Positions 44,432 to 53,107 of a stretch of DNA of 54,986 bases are shown piece by piece. How positions within the stretch are numbered: the first letter of the stretch is position 1; every line of letters starts with the position of its first letter. The stretch covers positions 1 to 54,986 of the forward strand of contig SVDX01000016.1 of assembly GCA_015057605.1 (NCBI GenBank). The letters run 5' to 3'. A program made the position numbers and the translations under genes. The notes under the pieces were generated by a model, which had not been told where the DNA came from, did not search any database, and saw nothing but the letters and a program-made list of their open reading frames with translations. The stretch comes from Lachnospira sp. (GTDB lineage Bacteria > Bacillota > Clostridia > Lachnospirales > Lachnospiraceae).

Positions 44432-46024
44432 ATGAAAAAAAAGCGAACTGTACTAGTGTTTATAGTGGTTACCGTTATTCTTATAATACTAGGTATAATA
44501 TATAAATTAAATTCAAGAGAAAAAATGGATTATATAAGTTTAGTATATAGATATCAATTGCCGAATAAGATGTTTGTAGATGATGTAAAAAAGTACGAAA
44601 GTTCAGACCTATTTAGTACATCTACTATGAGTAAGATTAATGGAGTAATTAATAATAGGAAAAGCTCAATAGATATTTCGAAATTTGAATTGAAATATGA
44701 TAGTATTGATGAAATATATTATTTATATAATACAGAGATTGAGTTATCGGATGTTCAAAAAAGTCATTATAAGAATTTTATTGATGATTATATGAATGAA
44801 GATGGTCTAGCAGGTCATCCAGAAGAAATGGATGAAGAAGTAAGACTGATTTTTACATTATATGTTGTAAGTTTTGCTAAAGAAAATAGTATAGATATTG
44901 ATGATATTGAAGTAACTAAAATGGCTGTGTCAAATCGAATTAATGCAATTACAAACGAAGATAATTTGTTTTATGTAAGTACTATTATACAGCTTGCAGA
45001 TTTTTTTGATGTACGGTATGAAAGAAGTAAGATAGAAAATTACTATAATAATAAAAAGGATTGTCTTAATAATATTGAAATTGGTGATGTTGTAGACGTT
45101 ATGAATATACATTATCTTGGAGTAATAAAAAGTACTCTTGGAATTGAAGATGAATTGACAGAAGAAGTTCAACACGATATTGTAGGCTGTGTATATTATT
45201 CATATACAACATTATCACTATTTTATGATGCTGTAAAAATATTAAATGAATATAATTTATTGGACGATTATTATGAAGTAATACAAGAGTGTATTTCAAA
45301 AATTGATGAACATTATTTATTGGAAGATAATACATATTCTGCTGTTATTCCACAAACTCCATCTATAATGGCAACTTATTGCGGAGTATATTTGCTTTAT
45401 AATCAGCAAGATAGTATGGAATTAGATAAAAGTATCATTTCAGATTATTTGAAAATGTATTTAGATGATGAGCGTTATAAAGACGTTAGTGCAGAAGAAT
45501 TATTCTACATATACGAAACTTTGTTGATTGTAAATCCGAACTTAGCAAACGATAATAGCTGTAAAGGAAAAATATTAGAAAAAGTGAATTACTTCCTTAA
45601 CAGTAACGATTCATATAGGCTTATTGATATGTATTGTATTCAGCGTTTGTACTTTAGGTTAGGTATGAACCAGGAAATGGATTTGAAAAGAAAGACTAAG
45701 CAAATTATTCAAGAGAATAATGGCAAAGAGATGTCCTTGACTAATTACTCATTGCTGGTTTTGATATCAAAAAATATAAATGATGTAACCGAAACACAAG
45801 AAAAAATTCAAAGTATGGAAAATGAAATACATACTATTATGGATATGTATTATTATTTAATGTTATGTGATACTTTGGAAATTAAAGTTGATAAAAAGAA
45901 CATAGGAAAAGAACTAAAAAAATTAAGAAGTGAAGACGGTTATTATATAAGCAGTAAGCAAAAAGAATGTACGCTGTTTTCGCTGTATTTGGGATATAAT
46001 ATAGAGTCAATGCTAAACAAATAA
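44432..46024 (+). CDS. Membrane-anchored all-helical protein with toroid-like repeats
   Basis: The protein is 530 aa from the second of two adjacent ATGs, which has AGGA 7 nt upstream. One N-terminal membrane helix (about 7-27) is preceded by MKKKR, so the bulk should lie outside the membrane. The rest is helical. Three segments resemble the DG-x-aromatic...T...L repeat of prenyltransferase/terpene-cyclase alpha-alpha toroids: EDGLAGHP.. (about 123), EDNTYSAVIP.. (about 298) and EDGYYISSK.. (about 501). Catalytic DxDD-type motifs are not seen. No family is recognised with certainty. It sits between the secreted protein and the ABC genes. Confidence 0.82.
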   Translation: MKKKRTVLVFIVVTVILIILGIIYKLNSREKMDYISLVYRYQLPNKMFVDDVKKYESSDLFSTSTMSKINGVINNRKSSIDISKFELKYDSIDEIYYLYNTEIELSDVQKSHYKNFIDDYMNEDGLAGHPEEMDEEVRLIFTLYVVSFAKENSIDIDDIEVTKMAVSNRINAITNEDNLFYVSTIIQLADFFDVRYERSKIENYYNNKKDCLNNIEIGDVVDVMNIHYLGVIKSTLGIEDELTEEVQHDIVGCVYYSYTTLSLFYDAVKILNEYNLLDDYYEVIQECISKIDEHYLLEDNTYSAVIPQTPSIMATYCGVYLLYNQQDSMELDKSIISDYLKMYLDDERYKDVSAEELFYIYETLLIVNPNLANDNSCKGKILEKVNYFLNSNDSYRLIDMYCIQRLYFRLGMNQEMDLKRKTKQIIQENNGKEMSLTNYSLLVLISKNINDVTETQEKIQSMENEIHTIMDMYYYLMLCDTLEIKVDKKNIGKELKKLRSEDGYYISSKQKECTLFSLYLGYNIESMLNK

Positions 46025-46041
46025 AAACAGGTGGATAAAAT

Positions 46042-46728
46042 ATGCATATTAAATTGAATAACATTAATTTTTCATATAAGGATGGAGATAATAGAAAAGA
46101 AATATTTAAAAATTTTTCTTATGAAATTGAAACAGGTAAGCTGGTTATGATATTAGGACCATCAGGTTGTGGTAAGTCAACATTGTTGAATATTATAGGT
46201 GGTTTATTACAACCAGAAAATGGTGAAGTAATATTGGGGAATACGTCATATTATAGTTTAAAACAAAAAGAACGAGACAAATTTAGAAAATATAATATTG
46301 GGTATATATTTCAAAACTTCTACTTAATAGAGGACTTGAGTCCTATAGATAATGTACTTATTTCTATGCCAGATAAAAGAAGCATATCTGAAAAAGAAAA
46401 ATACATAAAATCAATTTTAGAAGAATTAGGGATTGCAGAAAAGGCGGACTCTCCATTAAATACATTTTCGGGAGGGGAGCAGCAAAGGTTAGCGATAGCT
46501 AGAGCATTGTCAAGAGATGCTAAATTATTAATATGTGACGAGCCTACAGGAAGCTTGGATGAAATAAATGCAATACAGATAATAGAAATTTTAAAGAAAA
46601 TAAGTCAGCAAGGAAAAACTGTAATAGTAGTAACCCATAATGCTTCATTATGTGAATATGCAGATGAAGTTCTTGAACTTACTAAAGAGGTGAGAGAAAA
46701 GGAGGGTGAACATGCAACAGATCATTAG
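46042..46728 (+). CDS. ABC transporter ATPase of the unknown module
   Basis: This 228-aa MacB/LolD-type ATPase has Walker A GPSGCGKST, Q-loop IFQNFYLIEDL, the signature FSGGEQQRLAIARAL, Walker B LLICDEPTGSLDE and VTHNASL. AGGTGG lies 7 nt before the ATG. It follows the toroid-like protein by 17 nt and overlaps the permease by 17 nt, so the four genes probably form one operon. Confidence 0.93.
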   Translation: MHIKLNNINFSYKDGDNRKEIFKNFSYEIETGKLVMILGPSGCGKSTLLNIIGGLLQPENGEVILGNTSYYSLKQKERDKFRKYNIGYIFQNFYLIEDLSPIDNVLISMPDKRSISEKEKYIKSILEELGIAEKADSPLNTFSGGEQQRLAIARALSRDAKLLICDEPTGSLDEINAIQIIEILKKISQQGKTVIVVTHNASLCEYADEVLELTKEVREKEGEHATDH

Positions 46729-47881
46729 AATAACAATTAATAATATAAAAAAGACTAAGGTGAAAGCGGTAATTATTGTAATATTAATGTCACTTGCAAT
46801 GTTTATTTCGTCTGTAGCATTTTCGTTGTATTTATCTAGTTTAAATATAACAAATGAAAAAGTAGAAAAATTAGAAGAAAAAGCGAAGATTAAAATTATG
46901 CCTTTTGAAGCGGGAGGAAAGATACCATTATCTGCAATAAATCATATAGAGACTATGGAAGGAGTTAGCTATGTATTACCTGAATATAATTTACCCTGTA
47001 TGATAGAAGATCCTAAAAGTGATTTTGCGTATTCGATTACAGTTGATACGTATGATTTTAAGAATAACATATTTATGTCAGATATTGATTTGCGAAATGA
47101 AGATGTTAGTGGAATATTACTGCCAGATGTAGAGTTTGAGACTTATAAAGTAGTGACTATGAAAAATTTTGTGGATCAAGAAATGGATATAAAATATAGC
47201 TACATAAAAAATGGAGAAATTGTCACTGATAGTATTAGATGTAAAGTTATAGGTGTATATCCGACAAAGGAGTCATTTTTAGGAAGTAAAGTATATATGA
47301 CAATGGATATATTTAACGAGATAATGTCGGTGATGTCAGGAGATGTATTATCCGTATATAGTGCGCAAATATATCTTGATGACGTAGGTTATATGAATAA
47401 AGTAGCTGAACAATTAGAAGACATAGGATATGAAGTGTTTTATGAAAGTACAATAGAAGATTATATAAAAACCTTAAAAGGTTTTGTAGAATTGACTATG
47501 GCTATCGCTGTAGTTATAATGACATTATCTATGATAATTATGATACAAGCTGTTTTGACAGGTATACAAAGAAGAAGTATTACTATAGGGGTATTAAAGG
47601 CACATGGATACTCTGATTCCATAGTATGTTTTATGACATGTTTAGAAGTTGTGATTTATGGATTAAGTTCAACGGTAATATCTATGATATTGTGCTTTGT
47701 TACGAAATCTAAAGTAAATGAAATTTTTAGCTATTTTATGGAAAATGCTAGCTTTGCAATTGATTGGAAGATTTTACTTGTACATCTTATTATTGCAATT
47801 GGAGTTTCTGCAATATCATTAATTATTCCAATTAAGAAAATGAAGAAAATAAATGTAATTGACGTGCTTAAAGCTAATTAG
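46712..47881 (+). CDS. FtsX/MacB-type ABC permease of the unknown module
   Basis: This 389-aa protein starts at ATG 46712, with GGAGG 6 nt upstream. One N-terminal helix (about 15-40) leads to an extracytoplasmic domain of about 215 residues. Three C-terminal helices follow (about 257-285, 315-338 and 350-375), with the family motif TIGVLKAHGYS between the first and second. This is the complete four-helix MacB layout. Such permeases transmit force to periplasmic or surface partners or export peptides, rather than importing nutrients. A terminator follows. Confidence 0.92.
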   Translation: MQQIIRITINNIKKTKVKAVIIVILMSLAMFISSVAFSLYLSSLNITNEKVEKLEEKAKIKIMPFEAGGKIPLSAINHIETMEGVSYVLPEYNLPCMIEDPKSDFAYSITVDTYDFKNNIFMSDIDLRNEDVSGILLPDVEFETYKVVTMKNFVDQEMDIKYSYIKNGEIVTDSIRCKVIGVYPTKESFLGSKVYMTMDIFNEIMSVMSGDVLSVYSAQIYLDDVGYMNKVAEQLEDIGYEVFYESTIEDYIKTLKGFVELTMAIAVVIMTLSMIIMIQAVLTGIQRRSITIGVLKAHGYSDSIVCFMTCLEVVIYGLSSTVISMILCFVTKSKVNEIFSYFMENASFAIDWKILLVHLIIAIGVSAISLIIPIKKMKKINVIDVLKAN

Positions 47882-47887
47882 AACGAA

Positions 47888-47922
47888 AGCTGTGATTATG
47901 ATTAATCACAGCTACTTTTGTT
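47888..47922 (+). terminator. Terminator-like hairpin after the unknown module
   Basis: A perfect 11-bp stem AGCTGTGATTA/TAATCACAGCT (47888-47898 and 47903-47913) is followed by ACTTTTGTT. The T-tract is imperfect, so termination may be partial. Confidence 0.75.
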
Positions 47923-47947
47923 ATATATAAAAGTGGCATTTATAGTA

Positions 47948-47971
47948 ATTTTAAGGTTGATAAACTATAAT
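47948..47971 (+). promoter_or_regulatory. Promoter with TAAGGTT motif before the DUF4353 gene
   Basis: TATAAT (47966-47971) is preceded at the -35 position by TTTTAAGGTTGATA. The 24-bp block matches 35427-35450 at 19 positions, including TAAGGTT at the same distance from the -10. This suggests control by the same response regulator. Confidence 0.55.
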
Positions 47972-48005
47972 TCTCCTATAAACTACTAAAAATAGGAGCG
48001 TTGCA

Positions 48006-50279
48006 ATGAAAAAGATAAAAATTATAGGAATATGTATATTGATAATTTTGATTATGGTCTTTGCTGTATGTTGCGTAAAGACTCTTATGGATGATGAACA
48101 AACTACTGTAAATACTGAAAAAAGTGCATCAGAAAATTATGCAGATAATCATCAAGGAGTAAGCATACCGACAAGTGGTAATCAGCAAGGAACAAGTGGT
48201 TCAAGTAACAACAATCAACAAGGAACAAGTAGTTCAACGAATAATGAACAGCAGACAACCACTATGGATAATAGTGCTATTGAGCCTACAACGGCACAGG
48301 ATGCTAATGATAATTATCAGGAGCCTACGGGTGATTTCTTTATTACAACAGAGGTAAACAACGGATATTATCTTAGTAATAACATTTACACAATAACCAA
48401 AGCAGGTGACTATATTTGTAAGGGAACCCTTAGCGAAGGATATATTTGTGTTGATGCAGCGGAGCAAAAGGTTAAGATAGTGTTGAATGGTGTATCAGTA
48501 ACATCTACAACTAATTCAGTTATTTATGTGAAGGCTGCAGATTCGGTTACAGTATCATCAGAGGAAGGAAGTTATAACGTACTTACTGATGCGAGAGCAT
48601 TGCAGACAAGTGAAGAAGACATAAGTGGAAGTGCTTGTATATATGCAGAGTCGGATTTAAAGCTTGCTGGCAAGGGTAATCTTGTTATAAAAGCTGGATA
48701 CAATAATGGTATTCATACAAAGGATGACCTTGAAATAAAAAATGTTACTCTCAAGGTTAGCGCGCCTAACAATGCAATAAAGGGTAACGATTCAATCACA
48801 ATTAATTCAGGCAATGTAATTGCTATTTCTACAGGTGGTGATGGCTTAAAAACAACCAATAGCGATATTTCTGATAAAGGAAATCAAAGAGGTACTATAT
48901 CAATTCTTGGTGGAAATGTTGATATATATGCAGCATGTGATGGCATCGATGCAGCATATAATGTTGAAATTAGTAAAGAAGCAAGTCCTAATATTAACAT
49001 TTATACCGGAAACTATTCTAATTATTCTTCAGATGTAGTAGAAACAGCTTCGTCTGAAATGTATATAAGAGTAAGTGGTTTTACTTATTACAACAATTAC
49101 AGATATGCAGCATATTTTTACAATGATGCCGGTGCTGGTGAATGGGTAAATGCAACATATCATTCAATGCAGACAGGTGGCGGAATGGGTAGACCAGGCT
49201 CATCAAGAAATACCTATTATTACTATAAATTGTCAAAGCCTGCTAACTATAATAACATAAAAATTTATTGCTTTGCAAAGAGCCAAGTAGATAATTCGGA
49301 TACAACATATTACGCGGTATCTGAGGGTGGCACAATCAATGTGGCAAAGGATATGTATGTGATTAGTTCAATGTCATCATCAAAGATAACAGGAGACTGG
49401 TCTACATATACAACAGGTAATTCATCAAATGGTTCTGGTACGACCTATTCTACAAAGGGAATAAAAGCTGATAATGAGATTTTAATATCAGGCGGAACTA
49501 TAACCATAAAATGTGATGATGACGGCGTACATGCTAATGGTGGTATAACTCTTGAAAATGGTGCCAGCTCAACTGGTATTGTAAATATAAGTGGCGGCAA
49601 GCTTGAAATAACAGCAGCTGATGATGGTATTCATTCAGATACTAATCTTATAATTGGCGGTGGCTATATAAATGTGCTTAATTCTTATGAAGGACTTGAA
49701 GCAAATGTGCTTACATTTAACGGTGGTACAGTATATGTAGTTGCAAAGGATGATGGTATCAATGCGACCACAGGCTCAAAGACACCAGCAGTACAAGTAA
49801 ATGGTGGTTATATAGATGTAACAGTAGGCTCAGGAGATACTGATGGAATAGATTCAAATGGTTCATATACACAAACAGGTGGAATCGTTATATCTAAGTG
49901 CCCGAATAATAATCAAAATGCGGCATCACTTGATATGGAGGGTACATTTACAGTAACAGGTGGAACAATTATATGTACAGGTGGACTTTATAAATCCTTC
50001 TCAAGTGCATCAACTAATAACTATGTTACATTTGGAAGTTCATCATCTGGTGGTGGTATGGGAAGACCAGGATCGTCTTCATCATCGGGAAGTGGAGTAA
50101 CATTTAGTGCAGGAACATATACCCTTAGCGGAACAGATATAAGCTTCAAGCTTGGAAGCTCATATACAAATATGTGGATATCAAGTGATAAATTTGTGGT
50201 AGGTTCCTCATATACATTGTCAAATGGAACAACAAGTAAAACATGGACACAAAGTAGTAAAGCTACAAATGTAAATTAG
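48006..50279 (+). CDS. DUF4353 (Cthe_2159-like) carbohydrate-binding surface protein
   Basis: This 757-aa extracytoplasmic protein has one N-terminal hydrophobic segment (about 5-23, possibly a signal anchor) and a Gln/Ser/Thr/Asn-rich linker (about 32-105, including NNNQQGTSSS repeats). A repetitive beta-helix-like region follows, with recurring GIHTKDDLEI, GDGLKTT, DDGVHANGGI, DDGIHSDTNL, DDGINATTG and DGIDSNG motifs. These calcium-site-like repeats are typical of the family; the related Cthe_2159 binds polygalacturonate. Two Gly/Ser/Pro segments containing GGGMGRPGSS interrupt the repeats (about 397 and 682). It has its own promoter and is probably wall- or membrane-attached. Confidence 0.88.
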   Translation: MKKIKIIGICILIILIMVFAVCCVKTLMDDEQTTVNTEKSASENYADNHQGVSIPTSGNQQGTSGSSNNNQQGTSSSTNNEQQTTTMDNSAIEPTTAQDANDNYQEPTGDFFITTEVNNGYYLSNNIYTITKAGDYICKGTLSEGYICVDAAEQKVKIVLNGVSVTSTTNSVIYVKAADSVTVSSEEGSYNVLTDARALQTSEEDISGSACIYAESDLKLAGKGNLVIKAGYNNGIHTKDDLEIKNVTLKVSAPNNAIKGNDSITINSGNVIAISTGGDGLKTTNSDISDKGNQRGTISILGGNVDIYAACDGIDAAYNVEISKEASPNINIYTGNYSNYSSDVVETASSEMYIRVSGFTYYNNYRYAAYFYNDAGAGEWVNATYHSMQTGGGMGRPGSSRNTYYYYKLSKPANYNNIKIYCFAKSQVDNSDTTYYAVSEGGTINVAKDMYVISSMSSSKITGDWSTYTTGNSSNGSGTTYSTKGIKADNEILISGGTITIKCDDDGVHANGGITLENGASSTGIVNISGGKLEITAADDGIHSDTNLIIGGGYINVLNSYEGLEANVLTFNGGTVYVVAKDDGINATTGSKTPAVQVNGGYIDVTVGSGDTDGIDSNGSYTQTGGIVISKCPNNNQNAASLDMEGTFTVTGGTIICTGGLYKSFSSASTNNYVTFGSSSSGGGMGRPGSSSSSGSGVTFSAGTYTLSGTDISFKLGSSYTNMWISSDKFVVGSSYTLSNGTTSKTWTQSSKATNVN

Positions 50280-50329
50280 AATAAATCTACTGAAAAAATC
50301 ATAGTATAATAAAAAAAACGGAGTAACGT

Positions 50330-50788
50330 ATGAAAACTCTAAGCAAATTTATAGCACTACCTTTGGTGGTAGGAATTATATCTGCATTATTTACTATGAA
50401 TTCAATGAAGGCATTTGAAATGCTTAATAAACCGGTTTTATCACCACCGGGATGGTTATTTCCGGTGGTGTGGACCATATTATATATTCTAATGGGCATA
50501 AGCTCATATCTTATATATAACTCATCTGCATCGCAAAAAGAAAAAAGTGAAGCTCTTACAGTTTATTTGATTCAGTTGGCGTTGAATTTTTTGTGGCCAA
50601 CATTTTTCTTTACATTTTCATGGTATTGGTACTCATTAATATGGTTATTGGTTTTATGGGTAGCGGTGGCAATAATGATATTGAAATTTTATAAAATATC
50701 AAAACCTGCGGCGTACCTTAATATACCGTACATAATATGGCTTACATTTGCGGCGTATCTTAATTATGCGATTGCAGTTATGAATTGA
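50330..50788 (+). CDS. TspO/MBR-family tryptophan-rich sensory protein
   Basis: This 152-aa protein has five membrane helices. Family signatures are KPVLSPPGWLFPVVWTILYILMGISSYLIY (about 35-65), QLALNFLWPTFFF (about 82-94) and a C-terminal YIIWLTFAAYLNYAIAVMN. Bacterial TspO proteins bind porphyrins and other hydrophobic ligands. GGAG lies upstream of the ATG. It is a single gene with a possible TATAAT about 25 bp ahead. Confidence 0.94.
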   Translation: MKTLSKFIALPLVVGIISALFTMNSMKAFEMLNKPVLSPPGWLFPVVWTILYILMGISSYLIYNSSASQKEKSEALTVYLIQLALNFLWPTFFFTFSWYWYSLIWLLVLWVAVAIMILKFYKISKPAAYLNIPYIIWLTFAAYLNYAIAVMN

Positions 50789-50846
50789 AATACAAAAGAT
50801 AACGTGATAAAATAAAGTAATTAATATTTAAAGATTGAGTGGAACA

Positions 50847-51335
50847 ATGTCAGAATTAATATTTTTTAAGAAATTTACAAATGAAGTAGAAAGAGTGCTA
50901 CATTCACCAGGGAATATACCAGGAAAAACGTTTGAAATGTCCATAGTCATAGATGAAAGCCTTTCAAAAGAAACAGTAGAAAATGTGGTTCCTAAGCTAT
51001 TACAGAAATTAAAAAGACATAGTGATATCTTTGCAAATGTGAGACTTAATATGGTAAGTTGGAATAAGACATCCATAAATAATAGAATTTTGCCAATGGC
51101 AATGGCGATGATTTCTGCTACTTATATGGGTTATGAGCAAAGAAAAGAAGATAAGGATTATAACGAGCTTATGAAAAACTTACGACTTTTCCATGCACGC
51201 TCAAAGCTTATAATATTAGTTACAGATGGCGAATACAGCATAAGCTCTAAAGAAGAGCTTGAGGCACTTATGAAACCGTTTTTACAAAGAAAGTTAATAA
51301 GAGTGCTTGTACAGGATGGCAAAATATTACAATAA
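50847..51335 (+). CDS. Small vWA-like domain protein
   Basis: The protein is 162 aa from ATG 50847. The pattern FEMSIVIDESLSKETVENVVPKLLQKLKRH (about 31-60), then SKLIILVTDGEYSISSKEEL (about 125-144), fits a von Willebrand A fold with a MIDAS-like D-x-S-x-S and the TDG strand. The upstream frame extends to TTG 50835 but the ATG is preferred. The role is unknown; vWA domains mediate metal-dependent protein contacts. Confidence 0.7.
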   Translation: MSELIFFKKFTNEVERVLHSPGNIPGKTFEMSIVIDESLSKETVENVVPKLLQKLKRHSDIFANVRLNMVSWNKTSINNRILPMAMAMISATYMGYEQRKEDKDYNELMKNLRLFHARSKLIILVTDGEYSISSKEELEALMKPFLQRKLIRVLVQDGKILQ

Positions 51336-51405
51336 TAATTAATTAAGGTATTCACATTTGTCTATAAAATGACGATAAACATTTTACAAGAATATTTGAA
51401 ACTAC

Positions 51406-51586
51406 AAGGATGGTTTTATATGCACAGGGAATTGCGCGTATAAAAACATCCTTTTTGTATTATAGGGAATTCCTTTACAGGATTTCCTATAATACAAAAG
51501 CGCTCCGCTATGGATGCGCACTCGCGCGTACAAAGAATGTGTCGCTATCGCGACCGCACTCGGCGCGAGAGTCCGTATGCGGACTC
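51406..51586. repeat. Cassette of five consecutive hairpins in the 51336-51616 gap
   Basis: Successive inverted repeats are visible. (A) 51406-51453, AAGGATG arms followed by T5. (B) 51455-51497, 12-bp TTGTATTATAGG arms. (C) 51500-51519, GCGCTCC arms with a bulge. (D) 51541-51554, GTCGC/GCGAC. (E) 51569-51586, GAGTCCG/CGGACTC followed by TTTATT. CTCGCGC (51521-51527) also pairs with GCGCGAG (51563-51569). The segment is much richer in GC than its surroundings. It resembles an intergenic repeat cassette; A and E could act as terminators. Confidence 0.8.
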
Positions 51587-51616
51587 TTTATTAATAGTTT
51601 CGGAAAGAGAGGTAAA

Positions 51617-52648
51617 ATGAGAATTGATTCCAGTACAATAGGAATGGAATCCGCACGAAGCTATAGGTCTTCGTCAATGAGTGTCAGACGTTTTGATATA
51701 ACGGACTACCAGGGAAGAAAGGCACAAGACAATGAAAAACTTGAGGCATCAAAGGACAATAATACTTCATTTATTGATGAATGGAAGGAATTTATTGGGA
51801 TATCTAATGCCAGAGAGAAAATTAATACTAATACGAAAGAGGTTGATATTTCATCAACGATAAGAGATTTAAGCTTTAGGTATATATTTGATATACTTTT
51901 CAAGGCAAAATTCTCGTACAAAGAAAGGCTTGAGGAATTAAAGGCAATTACACAAAATCCTATTGAAGTCAGAACGATTCATTATACGCAAGAGACTTAT
52001 TTTAAGGAAAGTGAGTCTACCGCATTTTCTACAGTAGGAACAGTAAAAACCTCTGACGGCAGAGAAATTAATTTCAATGTAGACGTAAAAATGAGTCGCA
52101 CATTTGAAGAATATTACAAAGAGGAATTGCAAATGGAAGAGGTCGTGATGTGCGACCCATTGGTAATTAATCTTGATACAGATGTGGCAGAACTTGAGAA
52201 TCAGACGTTTTATTTTGATATTGATGCAGATGGCGTTGAGGATGAAATAGCGCAACTTTCGACCAAAAGCGGATATCTTGCATTAGATAAAAATGAAGAT
52301 GGTGCAATTAACGATGGTAATGAACTGTTTGGTGCTAAAAGTGGCAATGGTTTTGCAGACCTTGCGTCCTTCGATGAGGATGGCAATGGCTGGATTGATG
52401 AAAACGATTCAATCTGGAATAAGCTTAAAATCTGGACAAGAGATGAAAATGGCAATGCCATATTATATCAACTTGCACAAAAAGGTGTAGGAGCAATATG
52501 CCTTTTAAATACCGATACAGACTTTGCTTTGAAAGATGAACAAGCGACAAAAGGTATGATACGAAAAACAGGAATATTCTTATATGAGAGTGGTGAAGTC
52601 GGAACCATTCAGCATGTGGATTTAAATAAGAGTTATATGGAAGTGTAA
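51617..52648 (+). CDS. Protein with EF-hand/dockerin-like calcium-binding motifs
   Basis: The protein is 343 aa from ATG 51617, with GAGAGGT upstream. The open frame extends into the hairpin cassette, but that part is not credible protein. There is no signal peptide. The N-terminal half is charged and unfamiliar (MRIDSSTIGMESARSYRSSSM). From about residue 195, acidic loops occur: DIDADGVEDEI, LDKNEDGAINDGNELFG, SFDEDGNGWIDENDSIW and TRDENGNAI. They follow the D-x-D-x-D-G calcium-loop pattern. A terminator follows directly. The function is unknown. Confidence 0.85.
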   Translation: MRIDSSTIGMESARSYRSSSMSVRRFDITDYQGRKAQDNEKLEASKDNNTSFIDEWKEFIGISNAREKINTNTKEVDISSTIRDLSFRYIFDILFKAKFSYKERLEELKAITQNPIEVRTIHYTQETYFKESESTAFSTVGTVKTSDGREINFNVDVKMSRTFEEYYKEELQMEEVVMCDPLVINLDTDVAELENQTFYFDIDADGVEDEIAQLSTKSGYLALDKNEDGAINDGNELFGAKSGNGFADLASFDEDGNGWIDENDSIWNKLKIWTRDENGNAILYQLAQKGVGAICLLNTDTDFALKDEQATKGMIRKTGIFLYESGEVGTIQHVDLNKSYMEV

Positions 52649-52660
52649 TGAGAGAGTTAA

Positions 52661-52694
52661 AGCTCAGTAGTGTGATTGCTACTGAGCTTTTTTA
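52661..52694. terminator. Terminator between EF-hand-like gene and XRE gene
   Basis: A perfect 10-bp stem AGCTCAGTAG/CTACTGAGCT with an 8-nt loop (52661-52688) is followed by T6. It also faces the convergent minus-strand XRE gene, which stops at 52698. Confidence 0.9.
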
Positions 52695-52697
52695 TTA

Positions 52698-53042
52698 TTA
52701 TTTATTATAAATATGTTTATCGAAAGAAAATTTTGTTGCGCTGATTATGTCATGTAGAATCAGTAATTGTTCTGGCGTGCAAGTATCTAATAAAGCAATA
52801 ATATCAGATTTTGTATTATCTGAGTCAGGTAATGAGTCCTGTAAAAGAGTATCAGTTCTAACGCAAAGGGCGTCAGCTATATCTATAAATACCTGCAAAC
52901 TAAGTTTTGTATTAGCGGTTTCAATATGACTCATATGTGGAATTGATATATTAACCTTCTCTGCCAACTGTTCTTGCGAAAGACGGCGGTATTTTCTATA
53001 CATTTTTATCCTTTGCCCAATTAAATTGTAATCTAATTCCAT
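52698..53042 (-). CDS. XRE-family transcriptional regulator
   Basis: The protein is 114 aa from ATG 53042, chosen because AGGTGA lies 5 nt upstream. The helix-turn-helix occupies about residues 8-62: IGQRIKMYRKYRRLSQEQLAEKVNISIPHMSHIETANTKLSLQVFIDIADAL. The C-terminal part (TPEQLLILHDIISATKFSF) is helical and may dimerise. It probably represses itself through the CTATATAG sites next to its start, and perhaps the divergent secreted-protein gene at 53278. Confidence 0.9.
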   Translation of the reverse strand: MELDYNLIGQRIKMYRKYRRLSQEQLAEKVNISIPHMSHIETANTKLSLQVFIDIADALCVRTDTLLQDSLPDSDNTKSDIIALLDTCTPEQLLILHDIISATKFSFDKHIYNK

Positions 53043-53053
53043 AAATATCACCT

Positions 53054-53067
53054 GCCTATATAGTTTA
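53054..53067. promoter_or_regulatory. Operator-like 14-bp arm, left
   Basis: GCCTATATAGTTTA contains the 8-bp palindrome CTATATAG and is the exact reverse complement of 53108-53121. It lies 12 bp upstream of the XRE start codon and just beyond its ribosome binding site. Confidence 0.65.
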
Positions 53068-53107
53068 ATAATACTTGAATTGTATAGCAAAAAATGGTAA
53101 TATAAAA

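Noticed and set aside
43796-47881. Module as a lactococcin 972-type bacteriocin locus
   Set aside because: The gene order is reminiscent. However, the first product is about twice as large and lacks the family's Tyr/His-rich C-terminal pattern, and the second protein has only one membrane helix. The comparison is kept only as an analogy.
51410-51616. N-terminal extension of the EF-hand-like protein
   Set aside because: The frame is open through the hairpin cassette only by chance. ATG 51617 has a proper ribosome binding site.
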